From contig WION01000058.1 of the NCBI GenBank assembly GCA_015039365.1, positions 62,001-126,000 of the forward strand: DNA of 64,000 nucleotides. The letters are read 5' to 3'. The stretch's first letter is position 1. Every line of letters begins with the position of its first letter. Position numbers and translations under genes: made by a program. Below, one piece after another: positions 1-10,276 of this stretch. The notes under the pieces are model-generated. The model made no database searches and was not told the DNA's origin. It saw only the letters and a program-made list of their open reading frames with translations. Source of the DNA: Amanita rubescens. Its lineage: Eukaryota; Basidiomycota; Agaricomycetes; Agaricales; Amanitaceae.

Positions 1-1515
1 TACCCTCCTCTCAGCAGCTCCAGACCACGCCAATCAGCTTGTGTCGGACAGCCTCTCAGCTCTCTGCCACATTTTGGAGGATCCCCATCGCTCGTTAGAT
101 GTTCATTCCAGCTCACTTAGTCTTCTGACTACCATCGCTCAACACTCGTCGTGGCACCGGATCATCATTGAGAGCGGAATCACCCTGTCGCTTGTCGTGT
201 GGTTGAGGTAGGAGATGAAATGTCGCCGGTTGACCATCGTTGTGTTGACGTACCTTGGCTCGTCTAGTCCTCAACACAGCATCACCGACGCCAAGTGCAA
301 GCAATTCACATTTAAAATCTGCCAAGAAATTGCTCAGAAATCCGATTCTGGCCGTAAATCCTTGATTGACAATGGAATCTTACCAGTACTCCTACGTTTA
401 GCCACCAGCCATATAGGAACCTACGTGGTTAATGCTTGCAAAATTTTCAATGCGCTAGCATATTCTGGAATATATCGTGAAACGTTGGTTGAAGCGGGCG
501 CCAAGAAGGCTATGGAGCGTATTGCGAGGTGCGTATTCTATATTTTTGGTAAGATGAAAGCATGTTTAATCAAGGTACCGTCACCTAGTGTCTTCTATCC
601 GTCGACCCTTACAAATAGCCAGGATAAAAGTAAGGCGCAGGAAGCTGCCAAGCAGGTTCTTAAGACATTCAAGTCGACAAAGTTAGTCCTGTTCCCTATT
701 CTGAGTTAACGAGGTGTACTCAAGAACAAATCAGGAATTCTACCCCAGGTACCAGTCATTCATCCAGTTTACCGAATTCTCTGCGTTCCCGTAGAAGCAT
801 GATAATCCTACCGAGTCGATCAGCATCAACAGGCCTGCCCGCCAGTGCAGGGATGAATGTTCCAACCCACGAAACAGCACGTGGCCAAGTACGTCCCTGC
901 TTTATTTAACAAGTTGAAATTGAGCCGCATCCTTCTATTCTATAGGTTAGATGGCATGTATTAGAGTCTGCTGCTGACTACAATACCGCAGACACCATGT
1001 ACCAATACCAGCGTGATGAGGTTCTCCTCGACGGCAATAGACCACCCGGACCGCAAAACCCTGGGTCTATTGGACATGTACGCAGGTCGACTGATCCTGA
1101 ATATGGGGTTTTACGAACTCGTCCGAGTCGCCTAACGGGGATAGAGGAAGATCGTGTTGTGGATGCTCCTTCACAAGTACACGAGGATAGGATCAGCCCA
1201 CCTGATGGAACAGATGTCAGGCGGCGTACCGTCGGCGTGACGGCAAGAGCGAGTTTTACTAGAGAGCCCGCCGTGCCTCGAAGCATGAATTGGCCTCTAG
1301 GCGAAAATTCTGGGCGACTTGGGGCCGGTTCTGAGCAAGGTAGCGAGATACCAGTATCATCGTATCACACGGCGAGATCAACGCTAGGCGGTGAAGCGGG
1401 GTTGGAACGACGTGCGGGAAGTTCTGAGTTTGGCACCGATATATCGGTGCCATCCTATCACACGATGCCAGTAACATCTGCGAGGCCCGGACGCAGGACC
1501 TATCGTAACACATAG
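1..1515 (+). CDS. ARM/HEAT-repeat protein, 3' part (copy 1)
   Basis: The 5' end lies outside the window. I read exons <1-207, 268-528, 589-681, 714-888 and 946-1515, all joining in frame, with the reading frame starting at base 2. The first three exons encode armadillo/HEAT-type helical repeats, with phrases such as LVSDSLSALCHILED and LLRLATSHIGTYVVNACKI. The last two encode a polar, probably disordered Ser/Arg/Gly-rich tail ending in RTYRNT. The 682-713 intron is only 32 nt, but the related gene on the other strand has the same boundaries and stays open, which supports it. ARM arrays bind protein partners; the partner here is unknown. This gene is the inverted relative of the one at 3193-9768. 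Confidence 0.75.
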
Positions 1516-1610
1516 TCCCTCTACTATTCAGAGAATGCGGTTTTCACAGTTATTTAGTCTATCTTGGGTGCTATTACTTTAGGAGAGTTTTGTACAACAT
1601 ACACGAGCAA
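1..1610. repeat. Left arm of an inverted gene duplication
   Basis: The left arm matches the reverse complement of roughly 3095-4690 throughout: ARM exons, introns, disordered-tail exon, stop and a short 3' flank. Both arms carry the splice sites at the same positions. The arm probably continues past the left edge. The spacer (about 1610-3095) contains transposable-element sequence. Confidence 0.7.
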
Positions 1611-1817
1611 ATTTTTATGTAAAGTTCACTACAATCAGCGATCGCAAAAAGGAAGAGGTGAAAAGGGATATAAACCAACCATGGTCTAGAGTTTTTGAAA
1701 AGGCAACAAGAAATGTTCATAACTAGTATATGTTGTCATCACACCACCGTCGTCCATGTTCTGGCAATGGATCTTGAACGCAATAGTACCATTAATTCGT
1801 CTCGGAATTTAGAAGGA

Positions 1818-2480
1818 ATGCCCTTGAATTACGCAAACTGGTCAAAGGCCACGCTGGGATAGCTGGCAATGAAGGAGCAGACCACCTTGCCAATATAGCC
1901 CAACCACACACATCAGGAAAAACTGAGATTCTTAAAAATTCTAAATTTCCCCATTGCTTTGAAGCAGGTAAAACTATACCTCGGAACTTGTAACTAGGTA
2001 TAAATGTCATGGATTGTAGGGTAGTAATCACTGAAATAGCAATTGGTTTAGTGGTAACATTGGAAAATGCTGTGAGGGGTTTAAGAGGATTAACCAGGTC
2101 AAAGTTCGCTTCTGTGCATTTTCTCCTTGATATAAGCCAACTAACAGCTGGAGACTACTGTAAAACTTCAATTCCGATAAGCAGGGCTGAGCTTGAAAAG
2201 CTACATGAGCAGCGTGAGCTTTTATGGGGGAGAATGCTACTTGGACCTGGGTAATTTAGCTTAATTAGCCATCTCAGTTTTTCCTGATGCAAAATCGATA
2301 TCACACCTAAAGACGGCCTGATAGCATGCGGCGTTATACTCTCCACTGCACAATCCCTCCTCTACCGAACTATCCTCACCCAAAAGGATACCCCAGTCCG
2401 ATGTGCCACAGCCGTGAACCTCCTTACTACGGAAGCGAACAAGATAAGGCTGGGCCTCACCCACCACAGCTCAGATTGAG
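1818..2480 (+). mobile_element. LINE RNase H domain remnant, interrupted by a TIR element
   Basis: Around 1830-1910 the plus strand encodes KGHAGIAGNEGADHLA, the C-terminal core of a retrotransposon RNase HI (the His and the NEGAD aspartate are catalytic or metal-binding in the family). The frame is broken at 1911 by an inserted element. It resumes at 2292 as KIDITPKDGLIACG and runs to a stop near 2477. No reverse transcriptase is visible upstream, so this is a 5'-truncated dead copy. Confidence 0.7.
1911..2289. mobile_element. Short non-autonomous TIR element, copy 1 (379 bp)
   Basis: The element begins CATCAGGAAAAACTGAGAT and ends with the exact reverse complement ATCTCAGTTTTTCCTGATG, giving perfect 19 bp terminal inverted repeats. 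It is flanked by CA on both sides, consistent with a 2 bp target duplication. It has no convincing ORF. Removing it and one CA rejoins the LINE RNase H frame exactly. This makes it MITE-like; I cannot assign a superfamily. Confidence 0.8.
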
Positions 2481-2514
2481 CTCTCCCTTACTGACAAAGC
2501 CATCTCACCTTCCT

Positions 2515-2894
2515 CATCAGGAAAAACTGAGATTCTTAAAAATTCTAAATTTCCCCATTGCTTTGAAGCAGGTAAAACTATACCTCGGAACTTGTAACTA
2601 GGTATAAATGTCATGGATTGTAGGGTAGTAATCACTGAAATAGCAATTGGTTTAGTGGTAACATTGGAAAATGCTGTGAGGGGGTTTAAGAGGATTAACC
2701 AGGTCAAAGTTCGCTTCTGTGCATTTTCTCCTTGATATAAGCCAACTAACAGCTGGAGACTACTGTAAAACTTCAATTCCGATAAGCAGGGCTGAGCTTG
2801 AAAAGCTACATGAGCAGCGTGAGCTTTTATGGGGGAGAATGCTACTTGGACCTGGGTAATTTAGCTTAATTAGCCATCTCAGTTTTTCCTGATG
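2515..2894. mobile_element. Short non-autonomous TIR element, copy 2 (380 bp)
   Basis: This is nearly identical to the element at 1911-2289, in the same orientation, with the same 19 bp terminal inverted repeats. The two differ by a one-base length change in a G-run. The flanks are CT on both sides, again a 2 bp duplication. It lies just past the LINE remnant, only 225 bp from copy 1. The near identity argues for recent activity or local duplication. Confidence 0.8.
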
Positions 2895-3192
2895 CTATGG
2901 AAATGCCCCGGCGCCCTCCATCAGAACGCATGACCCATGCATGGTTCATGCGTTGATTATGAATGGTGCACTTGAAGTCCATGCATGGATAACGAGTGAT
3001 GAGGGAGCGATCCCAAAAGTCATTCACGCATCGGATGAGTCATTCATTATCATGCATGATCGTTCAGTTCACGCCTGTTTACGCATTATCACTACATTTG
3101 GTCCATGTCCAAAACTGATATTGTCCTACATAACAGCACCCAAAATAGGAAAAACCGTGTTCTCTGAATAGTAGAAAGAGATGATAGAAAAA
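2895..3192. other. Spacer between inverted duplicates
   Basis: I find no gene here. Positions 2928-2950 hold a short palindromic stretch built on ATGCATGGTTCATGC-like words, and GCATG/CATGC words recur to 3060. From about 3095 the sequence becomes the 3' flank of the minus-strand ARM gene and matches the flank of the left copy at 1516-1610. Confidence 0.5.
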
Positions 3193-4690
3193 CTACGTGG
3201 ACCTCGCAGATGTTGGTACTGGCATCGTGTGATATGATGGCGGTGATATGTCGGTACCCATCTCAGAACTTCCCGCAAGTCGTGCTTCACCACCTAGTGC
3301 TGATCTCGCCATGTTAAAAGATGATGCTGGTATCCCGCTACCTTGCTCAGAACCTGCCCCAAGTCGCCCAGAATTTTCGCCTAGAGGCGAGTTCGTCCTT
3401 CGAGGCCCGGGTTCCCTGAGAAAACTCGCCCTTGCCGTCACGCCGACGTTCATTCCGCCAGGCGGGCGGATCCTATCTTCGTGTACTTGCGAGGGAGCAT
3501 CTGTAACGCGACCTTCCGTTAGGCGACTCGGCCGAGTTCGTAAAGCTCCATATCCAGGATCAGTCAACCTGCGTAGATGTCCAACGGACCTAGAATTTTG
3601 TAGTCTGGGCAGTCTATCGCCGTCGAGGACAACCTCGTCACGCCGGTACTCGATGTCTGCGGCATTGGAATCAGCAGCAGATTCTGATGCACGCCATCTA
3701 ACCTGTACAGTAGAAGTATATGATTCGATTCACACAAATCTTTGAATAAAGCAGGGACGTACATGGTGATGAGCTGTTTCCTGGGTTGGAGAATTCATCC
3801 CTGCACTGCGAGGCAGGCTTGTTGACGTTGATCGACTTGGTGGGAGCATCAAGCTTCTCCGTAGAGAATTCGGCTCAGTGAACGAATCACGAGTACCTGC
3901 CGTAGAATTCCTGATTTGTTCGTGAGTACACCTGATTAACTCAGCAATAGCGAAAGGACTAACTTTGTCAACTTGAATGTCTTAAGGACTTGCTTGGCAG
4001 CATCCTGAGCCTTAGTTTTATCCCGACTATTTGTAAGAGTCGACGGATGGAATAGACTACAAATAATACCTTGATTAAATATGCTTTCATCTTGGGAGAA
4101 ATATAGATACGCGCCTCGTAATCTGCTCCATAACCTTCTTGACGCCCGCTTCAATCAATGTTTCTCGATAAGTTCCAGAATATGCTAATGCATTAAGTAC
4201 TTTGCAAGCATTAATCACGTTGGTCCCTATGTTATTGGTTGCTAAACGCAGGAGTACTGGCAAGATTTCATCGTCAATCAAGGCTTTGCGACCAAAGTCG
4301 GATTTCTGAGCGATTTCTGAGCAAATTTGGAATGCGAACTGCTTGCATTTGGGGTCAGTGATGCTGTGTTGAGGGCTAGACTGAGTAAAAACATATCAAC
4401 ACAACGGTGGTCAATTGGGACGGACAAAGCATCTACCTCAACCACATGACGAGAGCGGCGATGATTCCGCTGTCAATAATGAACCGGTGCCATGGCGAGT
4501 GTTGGGCGATGTCAGTCAGGAGTCTAAGTGAGCTGAAATGAACGTCCAGTGAGCGATGGAAATCCTCCAAGATGTCACAGACAGCAGGGAGGCTGTCCGA
4601 TACAAGCTGGTTGGCGTGATCTGGAGCCTGCTGAGAGGAGTGTAGCCAAGGCATTGATGCTGGCATACTGTGTCTCCTTCGAGTCGCCAT
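3095..4690. repeat. Right arm of the inverted gene duplication
   Basis: This is the reverse-complement counterpart of 1-1610. It spans the last ARM exons, the disordered-tail exons and a short 3' flank of the minus-strand gene. The coding differences I see are mostly multiples of three in the tail, which suggests the tail evolved under coding constraint after duplication. Confidence 0.7.
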
Positions 4691-7600
4691 TCCTGGAGCA
4701 TACTGTTCAGTCAATTTAGCGAGCGAAGGGACATGTGGGCTTACACTGCGACCCATGCCAGGGAACTACCGATACCTTCTTCCATTATTCTTCCAGAACG
4801 AAACGCCGAACCGTTTGATAAAATTTCAACGATCTCCGATGAAATGCGCCGTAGGGTCGCATCACGACTTTTCAGATAGTTGCCCAGGGCAGGCACAAAC
4901 TGAAGCTCATCTACGAGTAAGTCTTTTTCTTCCTCCCTGGCGTCAATCACATTGTTACGAATTTCTTGAAGATAGACCTTAGTAACCGGTCGGATCCCCG
5001 GCACTGGAAAATGACACCATAAGTTATCGTGAAAGGTCCAACAGCTGAGCATGCATACTTGAACACTTTGAGAATGATATCCACCTGTCTGACCCTTATA
5101 AGTCGTGATACCATGTCTGGTGCCCAGTGGCGGACAAGCTTAGAAACAAATGGGTTGCGCATTTTATCTGCGCTAGCTAACATGGGTAAAAGTGTTGGGA
5201 AAGTGGAGCTTCCCAAGACTCTTGGATCAACCGCCAATGACTGAGATAGCACCTGTGAGAGGTGAGTATCTGGATCGCTGAAATAAAGGAATGAGAATTT
5301 ATAATGCACTAGAATGTTAGGACTGACTCGAATAAATCCAATAACTCTTCAGCAAGCCCCTCTTTAATAATAATGGCATGGCACAGATGGGAGATAATAT
5401 CGTAAAGAAGTTTGAGAGAAAGGTCTCGCCGCGAAGGGTTTTGATGGAATGCGAGCGCTACATGGAAGATTTCCGCCTCCATGAGCTTTCGATGTTCAGA
5501 CTCGCCACCTTTGGATAGAAGCTCTGTGATCGCGCTAACAGCCGGTGCAATCAGAACTGGATTACCATGTCTGGTTAAAATGGTCAGTGTGTACACTGGG
5601 GGTGCAGAATGACAAGGCTTACTCGACGATATACAGAAGCTCAGCTTCTTTGCCATTGGAAACAAACTGCAAACCCTGACAAAGAAACGGCTTTACGTTC
5701 GGAAATGCAGGTGAGCGCTCATTTTCATGTTCCATGAACACCACACATACCTTGAGCGATTATCCCCAGTGCATAATCAGGAGGTTCATCGAGGCAACGC
5801 AGCAAGGCAGGAAACAAACTGATTTCGAGTTTCGTTTGAGGTCTTCGCCATTATGCCAATTGCTTCCATGGCGGACTGTCGCACAATTTCACGGCCATCA
5901 GCTATATTCGGAAACTGGGGGTCAACAAACTAACATTACATATGAATGGTCGGAAGACATACCCTAGGCTGGTGAACAAGACTATCAATCTCAGCTCGGA
6001 CTGACTAGGAAAGGCGCCGCCTTTGGAAGAAGATGGCACCACAGGTCCCGGACGTTGTCATCTCCATCCATCGACTGCATGAAGCTTCGAGATCATCTCG
6101 GTCTTTACCATGTTCTCTATATTGCCGTAGCGAGAATCGACCACACCCCTAAGTGCCATAGCTGCAGCTGTACGAATTCGAGGCTCATTATGATCTAGCA
6201 GAGGAACTATAGATGTTCCACCATCATGTTGACTGAACGAAGGACCCAGAATTGGAAGAACACAATCAGCGGTGAATGCAATCAGGTCATCCTTGCCACG
6301 AAGACCTGCGTGTAAGATTGCCGGGAGAACCTCTGCGTCGACAATACGTCTACGAGCCGTTTCATCAGATGCTTGAATGAATGACCACAGTTCAGTAATG
6401 GCAGGTGCTCTAATACGAGGATCTCCGTTTTCAAATAGGCGGAAGAGTTGAAGCAAGTCTCCATCTTTTACCATGTCGCGCGCTAGCATTCGTGAAAGAC
6501 CTGTTAGCTGCTACCTCACGTAATGCACCAGAGGGAGCAGATGGACCGTGCAATCGTAGTAATAATGCATGTCGCAACCTTGCTCTATCTGCTGGTGCTC
6601 CGCCCACCATGGTGGTGACTGATCTAGTTGCTGCCACACGGAGATGCTGCTGGGGATGGCTACAAAACCGTCAGTCTGGTCCAAACTGATAACTAAAAAC
6701 ACTCACTCCACTAAACCAAGTATGAGATCAACTTTTCCCGCATGAAGATAATCAAGCTGAAAGTTTCGGGATAATGGTAGACGAGAGCTGTAATTCTGTT
6801 TGCTCCAGAGGTTCGTAACTCCTGATTAACCTCTCTAGAATGTCCACATCAAGCAGGTGCTTTCTATCATTCACGGACCCATTCGCAATATTTTCGATGG
6901 CAGTAGATGCACCCTCGCGAATCTGCGGCTCATCGCAAGCTAGCAGCTCGAGAACAACATCCATAGTGATTATTGTGGGCCAGAGTGAGTGCCATTGTAG
7001 GTAAGGCGAATGCCACGAAGCTGATTGCTTCTGGATTATCACTGGAAGAAAGGGAGCGCAGAACAGAAATGATATTGGCTCTTTCCAGCAACTCCTGGTA
7101 CTCTCGTTCTGACAGCCTCTGCTTGAGAGAAGACAGCGCCGCAGTTTGGATGGATTTATTGGAATGAGAAACCAGGCCGAAGAATGTCTCAAAGTCATTC
7201 AGTTGTGCAAGGTCGGGGCCAATCCAGCCTTTAATAGCGAGGGCTGTAAACTCGATCTGCGCGTCCGACGCAATCACAAGACGATCTAATATGATGTTTC
7301 GTAGAGTCTCGCGATATTCGGTATTCGTATGTGCAATGCTGGATAATGTAGCACGTGTTGCACCTTCTACTTGCGGGTCTTTGGAACTTTACCGATTCAA
7401 TCGTCAGTACATCGGATGATGAAAGTCGAAGTGAAAGAACATACTCGAGTAGTTGAAGTAGTCGAGCGCATGCATCAGACGACGTTGATAGGAACGGCGC
7501 CAGGCGGATGAGAATTTTACGGGTAGCATCGATACTATCCTGAGGATTCGTTTGCAGAGCTAGGGTCAGCCCCTCGAATGCTTCAACAGATAGCAAAATT

Positions 7601-9768
7601 TCGCAATTCGCGTTACTGCTCTCAGAAACGACCTGAATGCTTTGCAGTGCCGCTCGTCGTAGCTCCACTCGAGGATGATTAAGCAATTTGACCAGCTGGC
7701 GAGCATAGTTGGTTCCTGCCTTAATGATCTCCACGGCCATGTGAGGCAGTGTTTGATACCCGATGACGATGCAGTCCTCGTACTGCGAGCTGCAAAGCTC
7801 GAAAATGACGCCAAGGAAGGTTGTCGCGAACAATTTTCGCACGAGCAGAAGGTGTGTTGATGATAGCGTCGTTCCACACACGCTGAGCAGGAACGCGGAT
7901 GCGAGGTTCAGTGCTAGTAAGTAACCTTGCAATCTTAGCAAAGTCATCAGCAGCCGCCCAGTCCTTGCAGAAAACCGGCATCGCATAGTCGCAAAGTTTC
8001 AGTGAGCTCTCCTTTGCAAAGTTGAGCTTCGAAAATTCCGAATGTAGACAAGCACGATCTTCGAGGGTTGAGTCGACAATCTTTTTGCATGCTATAAGGC
8101 CAGCGTTTGATATCGTCGATTCAGCGTGGTCCAAAAATCCGATTATCACCGAAAGCTGTTTCTTACGCGCATGCGGGACGGCTAACATCGGTAAAAGTTC
8201 ACAAATCAATGCATTGACTTCGAAAGATGGCGGAGTAGGGGGTTCGTTAAGCCGACGTAATACCTTTGCTTGTACGAAGATCTTATAGATGGTGGGATCT
8301 TGTTTCATGGAGCAGGTGCGCAGGACTTCAAGGACGGTCATATTAATTTTTGGGTTTGGATCACCTATTCGATGCAGCAGCCAAAGGACGTTGTCAACGC
8401 GACGACATATTTTATCCGCGAGAAGGGGAGTGAGTCGAACGAAGAAGTCAAGGACATCCGGCGGAGGCGAAGGTAATTGATATTGCTGATCTAAAAGGCC
8501 CAGGGTGTTCGCTTCCACAAGTCCATGTCGTGTTCGGTCCGAGTACTGCGCCTCCAAGATGATCTTGGGCAATGCAGCTCTTCGAATGGAGTCGATTTTG
8601 TGAGTGACCAGCGGAGAGATGGCGTCCCATAAACCATTGTTAAAACAATCTGCAATGATTTTGGGGGTCAATTCCTCAATGAACGCTACTGCTGGATGGG
8701 GCGACGCTGACACTGGGATCTCAGGGACTACTACAGCGAGCGCATCATAGGCAGCTTTCACGACCGTTGGTTCCAATCTAGTCATTTGCCGAAGAGCGGT
8801 GATGGCCAGTTGATTGACATATTGGTTGTGCTGGACAAGGTAGCTGGCCAGCCGTGGACAATCCCCACAAAGTGCGAGCGCTTTTGCCATTGGAGGGGAC
8901 GAAACGACCTCTTCTGCAAATTGCATAACGGAGCTGACCGGCTTGTCGGGTACCGAGATGAGCTGATAGAGTTTAGGGAGTAAGTATGGGGCTATGTCTT
9001 CAGGCTTGAAGCGAACGAGGGTTGGTGGTGCGTTATTGAAACCACTGCCGGTGATACATGTCGACACGTTGTCCATGACGTGCTTTCTAATGCGAGAGCT
9101 CGAGTGACTATATGTCATATATGCAAAATGAGTAAATGTAGGGGGTTACGAGGTAGGGCGGCTGCTCACGTCAGATGATCGATAACTGCTCCAGGAGTCA
9201 AGGTAGAAAAACAATCTTCTATGTATGCCGCGGAACTGGTTCTTCATAATTAAATCATTGCAAGTCAGAAGTGCATTGTAATCGGATACTACGGACATAC
9301 CTATTCCGTCTACGTAACTCCTCGCGTTTTCGGACCTCTAGCTCCCTGTTGGCAAGAATTTCCCGGTTTCGCTGTACGGTTGCACGGTTGACTTCGAGAT
9401 CATTGCGATCAGATTGTAGTTGCTCTCTGTCAGTCCAGAGCTCGGCTCGCTGTCGATGGACAACCTCCTTTTGTGTTTCCACCTCTTGTCGCCGGTCTTC
9501 AAGATCTGTGTGTAGTCTCACGAGCTGTTCCTGCCATTGTCGGACCTCTCGCTGGTGTTCCCTGGGCGAGTGGGTGCGTGAGGCCACGAAACAGTCGGTC
9601 GGATTAATAAGGTTCGGGGCTCACTGTTGACGACGAACTAGCGCCTGATTTGCAGCATCTTCCCCAGCGGTCTCGGGGGAGTATATACTTCCTCCGTCCT
9701 GAAAGAAGATGTTACAGTGTCAGGATGGATTATTGTGGGCAAGTGGTGACAATACTGACATGTGACAT
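3193..9768 (-). CDS. Large coiled-coil plus ARM/HEAT-repeat protein (copy 2)
   Basis: I place the start at 9768: a 9-nt exon (MSH), then exons 9625-9698 and 9301-9561, which join in frame. The N-terminus reads MSHDGGSIYSPETAGEDAA, followed by about 90 residues of a Gln/Glu/Arg-rich coiled coil (LHTDLEDRRQEVETQKEVV). The long exon ending near 7721 and many smaller exons down to about 4080 encode tandem ARM/HEAT helices. The last two exons (about 3193-3880) encode a disordered tail matching copy 1. Introns are short with standard ends. Relative to copy 1 there is one extra G near 4634 that shifts the frame inside an ARM repeat, so the gene may be a recent pseudogene or the base an assembly error. 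A scaffold role is inference. Confidence 0.75.
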
Positions 9769-10276
9769 AAAGTTGAAGGGAAGAGCGTGGAGAAGTTCAA
9801 GTTAGAACGGCTGTACAGGGTGGAACTCTTGAGAATTTAAAGTGTGCGTACGAGCGCCTATGTGCGGGCTTCCATGAGAATGCCCGTTAGCCATATTCGT
9901 TGCGGTGAACTAGAACTATAGTAAATGGTGCTGCTTTAGGCAACTTCCTCTTTTGTTACTATTTAGTGCTCATTTTGGAAGTCAACCCAGTTTAGAATTA
10001 CGTTCCCGCGCTCCAGAAAACTCGTTCTTGCAGGATTGTTTTTATATTCTGGAGTCCTCCTGTCACCAAGAATAAACCTGAACACTCTGCTGGCAGACCA
10101 TCTAGTCTAATAATAGGCCCAAGCAATCATTGAAGCGCCGAAATTAACAAGAGAAATACTATATTACAAGCAACGCATAAAATACAACGACAACATACGG
10201 AAAAAAGAAATGTGTGATACTAGTACCATATAGCAAGCATAAATATGTGACGGAGATGCAAAGAGTCCAAAGGTCT
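9769..10276. promoter_or_regulatory. Intergenic region upstream of the ARM gene, downstream of cullin
   Basis: There is no gene here. It must hold the promoter of the minus-strand ARM gene and the 3' flank of the cullin gene. I recognise no clear TATA box or other named motif. Confidence 0.4.

Noticed and set aside
2009..2254. ORFs inside the two TIR elements as transposase
   Set aside because: About 80 residues, no catalytic motif, and the frame is lost between the two copies; the elements are non-autonomous.
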